DNA of 39,602 nucleotides from Ignavibacteriales bacterium (GCA_012517155.1 JAAYVN010000064.1:1-39602), one strand, 5' to 3'. Counted from the first letter of the stretch, positions 9,579-18,175 are shown. Program-made: numbers and translations. The notes: generated from the sequence alone by a model not told the origin.

Positions 9579-9587
9579 AAAATTACT

Positions 9588-10982
9588 CTATTTTTTTATT
9601 TGTGCAGTTAACGCCTCTGTTAACATGTTGGCAATTTTTTCTGCTCCCTGCAGAGTCGTGTGCGTGTAGTCTTTCATTGCAAGCGGTGGATTAGAACTTA
9701 CCCACTTGGGCATTGAGTTCTGCCCTCCCATTGCCTCAAATAAATCCCAGAACACAACTCCCGTTGTGTTGGCAACATTTTTCTGTGCTTTGATTAATTT
9801 TGGAATTCCTGGATCGGTTACAAATTGTGTTCCTTGTTTTGTGCTTCTGTCTCCCACGCCCATTATAATTATGCTCGTCTGCGGAAAGGCTGCTTTAAGG
9901 TGTTCGATTACCTTTACCATCTCTCTTTCGTACCAAGAGAAGTCAGACGTCCCGGACGTCGTCATGTTCAGTCCGAAATTCAGAATAATAAGTTTATAAT
10001 TGAATAACTTGTTGAATCCCGTAAGGATGTCCTTAGGAATATCCTTTATTGAGACGCCGCTGTTCCCGCGCAATGGATAGTTGTCAACATAAACTCCGTT
10101 ATCTGACTCAAAGCTCACCCCGAAAAACTTTCCTTGGTCGGCTGTCGGGATTGTCAGCTTTATGTTTTTTGTGCTGGATGGAACGGTTATTAAAAGTTCC
10201 TTAACGTCACTACCAGCAACTAAACTAGCCGTCTGCTCAGCACCTTTGTTTACAGAGTACTTTATTGAGCCCTTTGCCTCGGTGTAAATAAGCCTTACGT
10301 TTGTAAAAGTCTTTTTATAGAATGGGGTCGTCTCATACATTACCCAGCTGTTTGCCTGTGGAGATGCAACAGCTCCATTCATTCCGAGTTTCCACTTGTT
10401 CGGATTACCGGTCATAATGGAACCACTTTTCCAATCACTACTGAATGACTGCTTCATTGTTGTGCGGAAACTGATATCCTGTGAGGTTATTGATACAAAA
10501 CCCACTCCTGAACCGTTGTAATTCTTTTGCAGGTTATTCCTGATTGTTGCTGTAACCAGATCCCCTTCAATAGCCGAGTCTCCGAAGTGCGCTATTCGTA
10601 CTTTGCTGCTTCCGGCATTTTTTATAGCTTGAATAAAGTAACTTAGATTGGATAAATTTCCCGAGAGTCCAACGCTCTGCATCGGGGCATTCAAGTTCGC
10701 AACTTTGTTATATTCATAAACCAGTACATTGTTTATGCTTTCTGAATATTTTGTGATATCAAACGAGGCATATTTTACATACTCCTCATCAAAAATCAAC
10801 TTCTTCTCAATGCTTTCGCCAACCGTTTCCATCTTCTTTATATCCGAGAAGAAGTCCACTTTCTTTAACTGATAACCAAACACGGTCGTCCCTTCGGGAA
10901 TCAATGTCAAAATCAGTGCGAATACAATGGCGATTGCAATCAGCAAAAATGATTTATAGTTCATAATTTGATTCTTGCTCAT
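9588..10982 (-). CDS. Membrane-anchored SGNH/GDSL-type hydrolase or acyltransferase
   Basis: This is an extracytoplasmic SGNH-fold protein of about 464 residues. One N-terminal hydrophobic segment (SFLLIAIAIVFALILTL) is followed by a spacer, then block I HFGDSAIEGD with the nucleophile Ser near residue 136, a beta-rich insert of about 100 residues, the LNFGLNM block and the C-terminal KDYTHTT block giving the Asp-x-x-His pair (about 438 and 441). The triad is complete, as in PatB/Ape1 and AlgX/AlgJ-like partners of MBOAT proteins. I start it at ATG 10982, because AAAGGA lies six bases before it; the ATG at 10997 has no ribosome binding site. It could transfer acyl groups to a glycan or remove them. 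Confidence 0.82.
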   Translation of the reverse strand: MSKNQIMNYKSFLLIAIAIVFALILTLIPEGTTVFGYQLKKVDFFSDIKKMETVGESIEKKLIFDEEYVKYASFDITKYSESINNVLVYEYNKVANLNAPMQSVGLSGNLSNLSYFIQAIKNAGSSKVRIAHFGDSAIEGDLVTATIRNNLQKNYNGSGVGFVSITSQDISFRTTMKQSFSSDWKSGSIMTGNPNKWKLGMNGAVASPQANSWVMYETTPFYKKTFTNVRLIYTEAKGSIKYSVNKGAEQTASLVAGSDVKELLITVPSSTKNIKLTIPTADQGKFFGVSFESDNGVYVDNYPLRGNSGVSIKDIPKDILTGFNKLFNYKLIILNFGLNMTTSGTSDFSWYEREMVKVIEHLKAAFPQTSIIIMGVGDRSTKQGTQFVTDPGIPKLIKAQKNVANTTGVVFWDLFEAMGGQNSMPKWVSSNPPLAMKDYTHTTLQGAEKIANMLTEALTAQIKK

Positions 10983-10988
10983 TTTCGG

Positions 10989-10994
10989 TCCTTT
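10989..10994 (-). promoter_or_regulatory. Ribosome binding site deciding the SGNH gene start
   Basis: AAAGGA on the minus strand lies six bases before the ATG at 10982. It falls inside the longer frame that starts at 10997, so it favours the shorter protein beginning MSKNQIMNY. Confidence 0.7.
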
Positions 10995-11017
10995 CATTTT
11001 AAAACTACATTCTTAAA

Positions 11018-11857
11018 CTATCTGAGATTATTGCTTCTCTGATACTTTTCAGCATCATTCAAACTTGTGAAATATCCAACTCTAACCCTGTACCATATAC
11101 CCCCCTTTTGCGGCAAATATGCCTCAGTTACAAACGCATTGTGCCCGCTCCTGGTCATCTTCTGAGCCTCCGAATTAGCTTTGTTCCTGTCCTGCCAGGA
11201 GGAAACCTGTATTATAAATGTCTCCCCGTCTGTGAATATAGTTCCTCTGGCAACTCTTTCGTTCTTTTCGTCATATCCTGCGCCGGATGAATTGCTTTTA
11301 GGCTTTTCCTTCTCTTTATTTTTGGGCTCTTCTTTCGGTTCGTTTTTCACAACCTGTGATACGTCATTGGTTACCTCCGTAACAGATGGCCTCCACTTAT
11401 CGGCGTTGGTTTCCTTTCCTTCGTATGATATATTGTTTTCATCGAGGTAATTAATTATCCCCGTGTAAATCGCTTTCACATCGGCATCGTTCTCCGTATC
11501 GTACGGAAATTGCTCATCTAACGAGGTCGGTGCCGGATTTCTAGTTTCCCCGGTCATCGAACCGTTAACATCGTAGAATATCGAACCAATTATCGTGAAT
11601 TTCTTTTTCGGTACATAAAAGAAATAATATGTTTTTATACTTGCCGTGTTTAACTGGGTACTTTCATTCAACACCGGCTTGTTAAATACCTCTAGTACAT
11701 ATACCGCAATCTTGTTCCCAAAGACTTTGATTGTTTGCTTGTTAAAAAAGACCTTGCTGTTCTCCTTTGTATCTACCGGAACCCATTCAGCGGATAAATT
11801 CTGCCCCGCAATATTTGCGCAAAACAAAACAATCATTATGAATATTATTCTTATCAC
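11018..11857 (-). CDS. Secreted SPOR-domain protein
   Basis: The 279-residue product starts with a signal peptide (MIRIIFIMIVLFCANIAGQ, likely cut after Ala-Gly). A domain of unknown identity (about 20-145) follows, then a Lys/Glu/Pro/Asn-rich linker (about 160-200), then a C-terminal SPOR domain (about 205-279) with FIIQVSSWQDRNKANSEAQKM and WYRVRVGYFTSLNDAEKYQ. SPOR domains bind peptidoglycan stripped of stem peptides, mainly at division sites, so the protein probably sits in the periplasm on cell-wall glycan. It lies four bases after the ATPase gene and 35 bases before the SGNH gene start. Its position suggests a wall-anchored partner of the acylation genes, but that is inference. Confidence 0.85.
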   Translation of the reverse strand: MIRIIFIMIVLFCANIAGQNLSAEWVPVDTKENSKVFFNKQTIKVFGNKIAVYVLEVFNKPVLNESTQLNTASIKTYYFFYVPKKKFTIIGSIFYDVNGSMTGETRNPAPTSLDEQFPYDTENDADVKAIYTGIINYLDENNISYEGKETNADKWRPSVTEVTNDVSQVVKNEPKEEPKNKEKEKPKSNSSGAGYDEKNERVARGTIFTDGETFIIQVSSWQDRNKANSEAQKMTRSGHNAFVTEAYLPQKGGIWYRVRVGYFTSLNDAEKYQRSNNLR

Positions 11858-11861
11858 GGTT

Positions 11862-12965
11862 TTATATCTCTATTCTTTTACCCGTCTCATTATCAAAGAA
11901 ATGCAGTTTCTCAGTGTCGAAGTAGAGATTAATATCTGAGCCCGCCGTTACAGATTCTCTCGCTCCTACCCGCGCTGTGTGCTGCTCTCCTTCTAAAACA
12001 AAATAAAGAAATATTTCATTCCCCATAGGTTCCACAACTTCCAACCTCGTGTGTATTTTAACCAGGTTTTCCGAGTCGGGCTTCGTGCTTTCGTCATATA
12101 TATCCTCCGGACGAATTCCCAGAGATACCACCTTCCCTGTATGTGCTTTTAATGTACTGTTCTCAGGAAACGGAATAGTTACTGATTTACCGCTGCTCAC
12201 GAACGCAATTTTCTGTCCGCCGGTGATTGTTCCGCTCATGAAATTCATTGCCGGACTCCCAATAAATCCTGCCACAAATTTATTCACCGGATAATTGTAC
12301 AGATTCAGGGGTGTGTCAATCTGGTTAACAACTCCGTCCTTCATGACCACAATCTTGTCCCCCATAGTCATTGCCTCGGTCTGGTCATGTGTTACGTATA
12401 CCATAGTAGCTCCCAGCCGCTGATGCAGTCTGGAGATTTCTGTCCTCATTTGTACTCTTAACTTGGCATCCAGATTGCTTAGCGGCTCATCAAATAAAAA
12501 TACTTTAGGTTTTCTCACTATCGCCCGCCCCACTGCGACTCTCTGCCTTTGCCCTCCTGAAAGTGCTTTCGGCTTCCTGTTCAGATATTCCTCCAGACCA
12601 AGTATTTTGGCGGCTTCTTCAACCCGTTTTTTTATTTCTTCTTTTGGAAATTTTCTAAGTTTTAATCCGAAAGCCATGTTTTCGTATACAGTCATGTGGG
12701 GATACAGTGCATAGTTTTGGAATACCATAGCAATATCCCTATCCTTTGGCGAGACGTTGTTTACCACTCTCCCGTCGATAGTCAACTCACCCGAGGTAAT
12801 TTCTTCCAGACCGGCAATCATTCTCAAAGTAGTTGTTTTACCACATCCGCTAGGACCAACCAGAACCACAAATTCCTTATCTTTAATTTCGATGTTACAG
12901 TCCTTTACTGCAAAGTTGCTCCCATCATAAACTTTCTGGATGTTTTTTAAAGTTACCTCTGCCAT
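11862..12965 (-). CDS. ABC transporter ATP-binding protein, MalK/UgpC type
   Basis: This 367-residue ATPase has Walker A GPSGCGKT (37-44), the Q-loop QNYALYPH, the signature LSGGQ (135-139), Walker B VFLFDE (155-160), the H-loop VTHDQTEAMT, and a C-terminal TOBE/MalK-like regulatory region including GIRPEDI. It is therefore a carbohydrate-type (CUT1) importer ATPase such as MsmK, UgpC or MalK. No permease or binding protein gene lies nearby, so it probably serves a transporter encoded elsewhere; shared ATPases of this type are known. It starts three bases after aroA ends and stops four bases before the SPOR gene. A specific substrate cannot be assigned. Confidence 0.93.
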   Translation of the reverse strand: MAEVTLKNIQKVYDGSNFAVKDCNIEIKDKEFVVLVGPSGCGKTTTLRMIAGLEEITSGELTIDGRVVNNVSPKDRDIAMVFQNYALYPHMTVYENMAFGLKLRKFPKEEIKKRVEEAAKILGLEEYLNRKPKALSGGQRQRVAVGRAIVRKPKVFLFDEPLSNLDAKLRVQMRTEISRLHQRLGATMVYVTHDQTEAMTMGDKIVVMKDGVVNQIDTPLNLYNYPVNKFVAGFIGSPAMNFMSGTITGGQKIAFVSSGKSVTIPFPENSTLKAHTGKVVSLGIRPEDIYDESTKPDSENLVKIHTRLEVVEPMGNEIFLYFVLEGEQHTARVGARESVTAGSDINLYFDTEKLHFFDNETGKRIEI

Positions 12966-12968
12966 ATT

Positions 12969-14246
12969 CTACCTGCAAACCTTTGTAAGTTGTTTTATAA
13001 AATTCGGATTCGAAATTTTAATACTTTCAAAATTATTAATTTTTCCGCCATTTTCCAACAATAAACTTAAAATAGTCGTAGCCATTGCAATCCTGTGATC
13101 ACCGTAACTTTCGAATATCCCGCTTTTCTTAGTAACTCTCCCGGAAATACAAAATCCCTCCTCAGTCTCATCTATACGAACGCCCACCTGCTTAAGGTTG
13201 TTGCATATCGCGCTTATTCGGTCAGTTTCCTTTACCCGCAACTCTTTTCCCCCATCAATTCTAAATTCCCCCTCCGCAAATGCCCCTGCAACCGCAAGTA
13301 TCGGGATCTCGTCGATTATTTGCGGAATCAAATCTTTCCCGATTTTCACATTATGCAGCGAACTGCTTCTAATATGTAAATCGCCGAATGCCTCCCCGCT
13401 TAAATTCTTTATCTCCAATATCCGGATATCTCCCCCCATTTCTTTCAGAATGCTCAGATATCCCGTCCTGGTGGAGTTAAGGGAAACGTTTTTGATGATT
13501 AGCTCCGAATCCCTTGCCAGAAGAGTAAGGACAATGAAAAATGAGGCGGTGGAAATGTCCCCCGGAATAAAATAGTCCTCGGCTAAAGGATAGCAGTCTT
13601 TCGATACTTTTATAATTTTCAAATCCCCCTCGTGAACTGCCGGTAAACGGAGCATCAGCTCAGTGTGATTTCTTGTTATCCCGGACTCCCTTATAGTGGA
13701 TACCCCCTCTGGATGAAGCCCTGTAAAAATTAAAGCCGACTTCACCTGGGCGCTGGCAACAGACATCGTGTAGTCCCGCGGCATAATGTTCCTTGATATT
13801 CTAAACCTGATAGGGAGGAAATTATCCTCCCTGGCATCCATTAGTGCTCCCGCATATCTCAATGGATCAATTATCCGCTTCATCGGTCTCCTACTCAAGG
13901 AGTCATCCCCGCTTATTTCAGATTCAAAACTCTGACACGCTAAAATCCCTGAAATCAGTCTCGCTGTTGTCCCTGAATTTCCACAGTTGAGAGTCCTCTC
14001 GGGTTTTCTCAATCCCTTAAATCCTCTCCCTTCCACGGAAAGCCCCCCTGATACTTTCTTGAATATTACCCCCAGCTCTTCAAAGCACCCTATTGTGCTC
14101 TTTACATCCTCCCCAATGGAAAGATTCCTGATAAAGGATTTTCCCCCAGCCAAAGATGAGAGAATTACCGCGCGGTGGGAGATGGACTTGTCCCCCTCAA
14201 ATTCTAGTCTTCCTTTTACGCTTTTTATCTTGTTGAAAACATTCAC
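12969..14246 (-). CDS. aroA: 3-phosphoshikimate 1-carboxyvinyltransferase (EPSP synthase)
   Basis: AroA joins shikimate-3-phosphate and phosphoenolpyruvate in the shikimate pathway to aromatic amino acids. The 425-residue protein has EGDKSISHRAVILSSLAGG (17-35, with Lys20 and Ser21), LNCGNSGTTARLISGIL (86-102), the RESGITRNHTELML block, IDEIPILAVAGAFAEG and KELRVKETDRI near residue 330, and the terminal YGDHRIAMA motif. All are standard. The NSGTT block matches the common glyphosate-sensitive-looking form, but I make no resistance claim. It lies 74 bases after trmH, the longest gap in this part of the run, and no clear promoter is seen in that gap. Confidence 0.96.
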   Translation of the reverse strand: MNVFNKIKSVKGRLEFEGDKSISHRAVILSSLAGGKSFIRNLSIGEDVKSTIGCFEELGVIFKKVSGGLSVEGRGFKGLRKPERTLNCGNSGTTARLISGILACQSFESEISGDDSLSRRPMKRIIDPLRYAGALMDAREDNFLPIRFRISRNIMPRDYTMSVASAQVKSALIFTGLHPEGVSTIRESGITRNHTELMLRLPAVHEGDLKIIKVSKDCYPLAEDYFIPGDISTASFFIVLTLLARDSELIIKNVSLNSTRTGYLSILKEMGGDIRILEIKNLSGEAFGDLHIRSSSLHNVKIGKDLIPQIIDEIPILAVAGAFAEGEFRIDGGKELRVKETDRISAICNNLKQVGVRIDETEEGFCISGRVTKKSGIFESYGDHRIAMATTILSLLLENGGKINNFESIKISNPNFIKQLTKVCR

Positions 14247-14320
14247 AATATTATTTTTTTCATTCGAATTACTTCGTCCAGTATTTTGTTCTTTCAGGTT
14301 TTATAACCGCTCTTTAAAAC

Positions 14321-14920
14321 TTACTTTTTTAGCCAGGTGGCAATCCGTTCATCCAACTCTTCCTTCGTAATCATGGAAGTATCGTACATCCCTTTGCCCA
14401 GTCGCTGGCGCATGGCTTCGTACAGAATTATTGCTGTCGCCACGGATACATTCAGGCTCTGTACCATCCCAACCATCGGGATATAAAACAGCTTATCTGA
14501 CTTTTTTACTACCTCTTCTGAAATCCCCCGGTGCTCGTTCCCTACAACCAGAGCCACTTTCCCTGTCAGGTCCAGGTCATAAAAATCCACCGCCCCCTCA
14601 CCAATCCATGAGGAATAGATCCTGAATCCCTCCCTTTTTAACACTTCGAAGCAGTTATCGACTGATGTGAACTTCTCCCTGTTCACCCACTTCCATGCGG
14701 ATGAGGAGGACTTTTTACCAATTTTAGGAAACTTTTCAATATAGTATAAAAGAGATACAGTGTCCACCCCCACGGCATCGCATGTTCTCATGATGGCGCT
14801 TACGTTGTGTGGATCGTGAATGTTTTCCAGGATCAAACGGAGGGAAGTCTGCCTTTTGCTGATTACAGACTCTATTTTTATTATTCTCTTCTGGGTTCTG
14901 ACCTTTTTCTCACTGCTCAT
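14321..14920 (-). CDS. trmH: tRNA (guanosine-2'-O-)-methyltransferase TrmH
   Basis: This SPOUT-fold enzyme 2'-O-methylates a ribose, most likely G18 in the tRNA D-loop. The 199-residue protein shows motif 1 IHDPHNVSAIMRTCDAVGV (with the catalytic Arg), motif 2 VALVVGNEHRGIS and motif 3 IPMVGMVQSLNVSVATAIILYE, which form the SAM-binding trefoil knot. The short C-terminal extension after residue 165 (TKEELDERIATWLKK) is typical of TrmH rather than of RlmB or TrmL. It overlaps the HicB-like gene by 11 bases, and aroA follows. Confidence 0.92.
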   Translation of the reverse strand: MSSEKKVRTQKRIIKIESVISKRQTSLRLILENIHDPHNVSAIMRTCDAVGVDTVSLLYYIEKFPKIGKKSSSSAWKWVNREKFTSVDNCFEVLKREGFRIYSSWIGEGAVDFYDLDLTGKVALVVGNEHRGISEEVVKKSDKLFYIPMVGMVQSLNVSVATAIILYEAMRQRLGKGMYDTSMITKEELDERIATWLKK

Positions 14921-15143
14921 TAGCTCTGATAAGTACCTTTAACACTTTTTTATTCTTGATTTTTCTGCTGTAATCAACTTCAACAATGTGTCGTGGAGTT
15001 AATTTCAGATAAAACCGCAGTAGTTCAAGTACGTTTTCAATTGCCTTCGCTTCTTCGTGTGCCCAGGATTCACATCCTTTTACGGATGGAATTTCCGCAC
15101 TGTAGCCGTCATCGCCTGAATGTATTATCAATTCCAGTACCAT
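14910..15143 (-). CDS. Solitary HicB-like protein
   Basis: The 77-residue product matches the partly degraded RNase H-like fold of the HicB antitoxin family: DDGYSAEIPSVKGCESWAHE near residues 11-30, then a helix (EAKAIENVLELLRFYLKL). HicB antitoxins normally accompany a HicA toxin of about 60 residues and often carry a DNA-binding C-terminus; neither is present, as the neighbours are a membrane protein (two bases upstream) and trmH (11-base overlap). It is therefore probably an orphan HicB-fold protein rather than a working toxin-antitoxin pair. The same fold also occurs in UPF0150 proteins of unknown function. The start at 15143 is the only suitable one. Confidence 0.8.
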   Translation of the reverse strand: MVLELIIHSGDDGYSAEIPSVKGCESWAHEEAKAIENVLELLRFYLKLTPRHIVEVDYSRKIKNKKVLKVLIRANEQ

Positions 15144-15145
15144 AG

Positions 15146-15568
15146 TTATGTGCTAAAGATCTCCGGATTGTAAGATATGAATGCAAGAATCAAAACCACG
15201 TAGACTATCATGATTATAATGAAAAATATTATAGATATGATAAATAGTATCTTCTGTATGTTGAAATACCGGTACTGCTTCTCGAAAGCTCTGAGCAGAA
15301 AATCTTGATCATTTGTCATTCCATAATGCATGAAAAAATCAGCAGACTCTCTTAATCTTGTTCCCATAAAGATCATCGGTATCCCTACCGGCAATCCTAA
15401 CACAGTCAAGCAATTAAGTACTCCGGAAATTATCGTGATAATCCCGATAAACTTCATGTCTCTAACCATTTTTACTAATATAAGTTGAATCGGATTGTTC
15501 GATTCAAAGGATTTATTGCCCATATTAAGATAATCGAATTGCTGGTTACTGTTGTAACTACTATCCAT
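15146..15568 (-). CDS. Small membrane protein (DUF5362-like)
   Basis: The 140-residue product has a polar Asn/Ser-rich start. One hydrophobic hairpin follows around residues 38-72 (FIGIITIISGVLNCLTVLGLP, GIPMIFMGTRL), and a second membrane segment spans residues 105-133 (ILFIISIIFFIIIMIVYVVL). The arrangement of FIGI-x-T-I-I-x-G-V-L followed by GIP-x-I-x-x-G-x-R-L-R-E-S recalls the DUF5362 family from memory, but I am not sure. It lies between deoC (nine-base gap) and the HicB-like gene. No function can be assigned. Confidence 0.75.
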   Translation of the reverse strand: MDSSYNSNQQFDYLNMGNKSFESNNPIQLILVKMVRDMKFIGIITIISGVLNCLTVLGLPVGIPMIFMGTRLRESADFFMHYGMTNDQDFLLRAFEKQYRYFNIQKILFIISIIFFIIIMIVYVVLILAFISYNPEIFST

Positions 15569-15577
15569 TTGTACCTC

Positions 15578-16420
15578 TTAAGAAATTATTTTTACACTAG
15601 CACTAGCCCCAATCCTGTCCGCACCACTAGCAATCATTGCCTGTGCATCTTCCTTTGTTTTAATTCCTCCGGAGGCCTTCACACCTACTGAACTTCCCAC
15701 AACGAATCTCATAAGTGCTACATCTCCCACAGTTGCCCCTCCCTTGGAGAAACCGGTTGATGTCTTAACAAAATCCGCCCCCGCCTCTTTACATATAAGA
15801 CAGGCAATTATTTTTTCCTTGTCGGTAAGTAATGCAGTTTCCAGAATTACCTTCGAAACCACTCCCTCTCTTTTCGCGGCTAAAACTACTTGACGCACAT
15901 CATTCGCCACGTACTCATTATCTTTTGATTTCAGCCTTCCGATGTTGATCACCATATCAATCTCCCTTGCTCCCTTGCTTATCGCATCCTCTGCCTCAAA
16001 TCTTTTCGATTCGGTTGATGTAGCTCCTAAGGGGAATCCGATTACAGTACAAACTTTCACATCTGTTCCCCTTAATAAATCCGCACACAGCGGCACAAAT
16101 CCAGGATTTACGCACACCGATACAAAATGATATCTTCTGGCCTCTTCACAAAGATTTTTTATCTCATCGACAGTAGCGTCCGCTTTTAATATTGTGTGGT
16201 CAATCATTCTTGCCAGACCTAAATCGCTTATATTTTCCCCCACACCCAACCCTGCGCTTATCCTGTCCGCCCCGACTTTCACAATATTCTTTACCGCTTC
16301 AGGTTGATGAACGACGTTGGTTTCCCACCCTTTGCAGGTTTCTTCGGTCTTGTAAAAATCAAGAAGCGATTTTTCTAAAAATACTTGCGATATAACTTTA
16401 TCAATATTTACGTTCTTCAT
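15578..16420 (-). CDS. deoC: Deoxyribose-phosphate aldolase
   Basis: DeoC is a class I aldolase that splits 2-deoxyribose-5-phosphate into glyceraldehyde-3-phosphate and acetaldehyde in nucleoside catabolism. The core from about residue 65 has [39 protein letters not shown] and the Schiff-base block [16 protein letters not shown], with a second Lys in VKASGGIKT. The core is full length. The protein has about 60 extra N-terminal residues (280 in total against about 220), including [14 protein letters not shown], whose role is unknown. No other deoxynucleoside catabolism gene is adjacent. It follows folD by 14 bases. Confidence 0.95.
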   Translation of the reverse strand: MKNVNIDKVISQVFLEKSLLDFYKTEETCKGWETNVVHQPEAVKNIVKVGADRISAGLGVGENISDLGLARMIDHTILKADATVDEIKNLCEEARRYHFVSVCVNPGFVPLCADLLRGTDVKVCTVIGFPLGATSTESKRFEAEDAISKGAREIDMVINIGRLKSKDNEYVANDVRQVVLAAKREGVVSKVILETALLTDKEKIIACLICKEAGADFVKTSTGFSKGGATVGDVALMRFVVGSSVGVKASGGIKTKEDAQAMIASGADRIGASASVKIIS

Positions 16421-16434
16421 ACTCTTCCCGAATT

Positions 16435-17316
16435 CTAATTGTTTATGGATAAAAGAAACGATTTCAAAGTGTTTTTCATCAGCATGGCTATTGTCATTGG
16501 TCCTACTCCCCCCGGAACCGGTGTGAAATAAGCGGCCTTTGGAGCAGTGCTTGCCTGGTCCACATCCCCAACTACTCTATACCCCTTCTTTGCAGAGGTG
16601 TCAGGAACCCTGTTTATCCCCACATCAATAATTGCCACCCCATCCTTTACCATATTCCCGGTAATAAAGCCCGGTACACCTATAGCTGCAATCAGAATGT
16701 CCGCACTTCTTGTGTATTCCTTTAAATCCTTTGCCGCTGAATGACAAACTGTAACAATACAGTTCGCAAATTTTTTCTTTTGCAACATGATGTTAGCAAT
16801 TGGCTTACCCACTATGTTGCTTCTCCCCACCACAACCAGGTGTTTCCCCTCGGTCTCAATACCATATCTCTTAATCAACTCCTGAATTCCGGCCGGAGTG
16901 CATGGAAAAAATGTATCGCTTCCTGCTACCAGTCTGCCCACAGATACCGGGTGAAAACCGTCCACATCCTTTTCCGGTTTTATCAGATTAATAACTTTTT
17001 CCTCCCTGATTGATTTAGGGAGGGGAAGCTGCACCAGAATACCATTGAACCTCAGATCCTCGTTGTAAGAATCCACAATCCTAAGCAACTCATCTTCAGG
17101 AGTATTCTCATCCAGAAATCTTGCTTCCGAGTAGATTCCCAGTTCTTCGCAGGCCTTAATTTTGCTTCTTACGTAAATATGGGAGGATGATTCATTCCCC
17201 GCAACTATCGTAACCAGCCCTGGTACTCTACCATGCTTTTCCTTTAGAACAACAATCTCTTTTTTAATTTCTTCGCGTATCTCTTCTGCTACTTTTTTTC
17301 CGTCAATTATAATCAT
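16435..17316 (-). CDS. folD: Bifunctional methylenetetrahydrofolate dehydrogenase / methenyltetrahydrofolate cyclohydrolase
   Basis: FolD interconverts 5,10-methylene- and 10-formyl-tetrahydrofolate using NADP, feeding one-carbon units to purine and formyl-Met synthesis. The 293-residue protein has [14 protein letters not shown] with the catalytic Tyr and Lys (about residues 48-52), [39 protein letters not shown] (the dinucleotide-binding loop) and the C-terminal [15 protein letters not shown]. It overlaps the upstream phosphoesterase gene by four bases (ATGA), which implies coupled translation. Confidence 0.97.
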   Translation of the reverse strand: MIIIDGKKVAEEIREEIKKEIVVLKEKHGRVPGLVTIVAGNESSSHIYVRSKIKACEELGIYSEARFLDENTPEDELLRIVDSYNEDLRFNGILVQLPLPKSIREEKVINLIKPEKDVDGFHPVSVGRLVAGSDTFFPCTPAGIQELIKRYGIETEGKHLVVVGRSNIVGKPIANIMLQKKKFANCIVTVCHSAAKDLKEYTRSADILIAAIGVPGFITGNMVKDGVAIIDVGINRVPDTSAKKGYRVVGDVDQASTAPKAAYFTPVPGGVGPMTIAMLMKNTLKSFLLSINN

Positions 17317-18131
17317 CCTTCTGTCTCCGGTATATTTTCAGAAATAAATCCAGGGAACAGGATGCTATTAATTTTTTCACATTTTCCCGTTTGTGAATCG
17401 ATTTTAATAAATACCCCCGAAAGATGCACATCCTTTTCTGCGGTTTCATACTTCTGGGGAGTCTGATATAAAAACCTGTTTACCGCTGGCTGTATTTTCA
17501 TACCAATAACCGATTCGAAAGGACCTGTCATTCCGACATCAGTTATGTATCCCGTCCCTTTAGGCAGTATCCTATCGTCTGCTGTCTGAACGTGCGTATG
17601 GGTTCCCACAATTGCACTCACAGTCCCGTCAAGGAACCAAGCTAATGCGATCTTCTCCGCTGTAGCTTCCGCATGGAAATCCACAATCACACCCTTGACA
17701 TCTTTCCCGATTTTTGAAAGGACCCACTCCGCCAATCTGAACGGACAATCAATAGGCTGCATATATGCCCTTCCCTGCAAATTGATAACCGCAACATTTC
17801 CCTTCGCAGTTCCGACAATATAATATCCGTTTCCGTGTGCTCCTCTGGGATAGTTAAGCGGTCTTAATACCCGTTCATCAGTTTTTATATAGTCCTGAGA
17901 CTGGAATTTATCCCACGTATGATTCCCCCCGGTAATCACGTGAACACCCAGACCAAACAGAATATCCCCCTCCTTTTTAGTTATACCCTTCCCGTCTGAA
18001 ACATTCTCTCCATTAGCAATTACCAGATCAGCTTTATATTTGCTGATAAGCCCGGGAAGCCATGTTTCCACAAAATTCAATCCCGGTTTGCCTACAATAT
18101 CTCCTACAAATAAACAGTTTATAGTACTCAT
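17313..18131 (-). CDS. TIGR00282-family metallophosphoesterase (YmdB-like)
   Basis: The 272-residue product is a calcineurin-like phosphoesterase of the TIGR00282/YmdB type. It carries the metal ligands in CLFVGDIVGKPG near residue 8, NGENVSDGKG near 40, GGNHTWDK near 70, VDFHAEATAEK near 148 and GTHTHVQTADD near 175. Relatives such as Bacillus YmdB hydrolyse 2',3'-cyclic nucleotides and affect developmental choices. A start at 18197 would add 22 residues (MSYSGFYVRLKIDIFG) that the family lacks; I choose ATG 18131, which gives MSTINCLFVGD and the normal length. It is the first gene of the long minus run and overlaps folD by four bases. Confidence 0.88.
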   Translation of the reverse strand: MSTINCLFVGDIVGKPGLNFVETWLPGLISKYKADLVIANGENVSDGKGITKKEGDILFGLGVHVITGGNHTWDKFQSQDYIKTDERVLRPLNYPRGAHGNGYYIVGTAKGNVAVINLQGRAYMQPIDCPFRLAEWVLSKIGKDVKGVIVDFHAEATAEKIALAWFLDGTVSAIVGTHTHVQTADDRILPKGTGYITDVGMTGPFESVIGMKIQPAVNRFLYQTPQKYETAEKDVHLSGVFIKIDSQTGKCEKINSILFPGFISENIPETEG

Positions 18132-18145
18132 AAAATCCAAATAAT

Positions 18146-18175
18146 TTGAACCAAATATATCTATTTTTAGTCTAA
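18146..18175 (+). promoter_or_regulatory. Candidate ECF promoter upstream of the NHL-repeat gene
   Basis: TTGAACC (18146-18152), a 16-base spacer and AGTCTAA (18169-18175) match the pair of elements flanking the sigma gene at 20893-20922 and 20953-20982. Transcription would start about 7 bases downstream, giving a leader of about 70 bases before the ATG at 18254. TTGAACC is close to the GAACC -35 box common to many ECF sigma factors. Confidence 0.6.

Noticed and set aside
14910-15143. A HicAB toxin-antitoxin system.
   Set aside because: No HicA-like frame lies on either side; the neighbours are a membrane protein and trmH.
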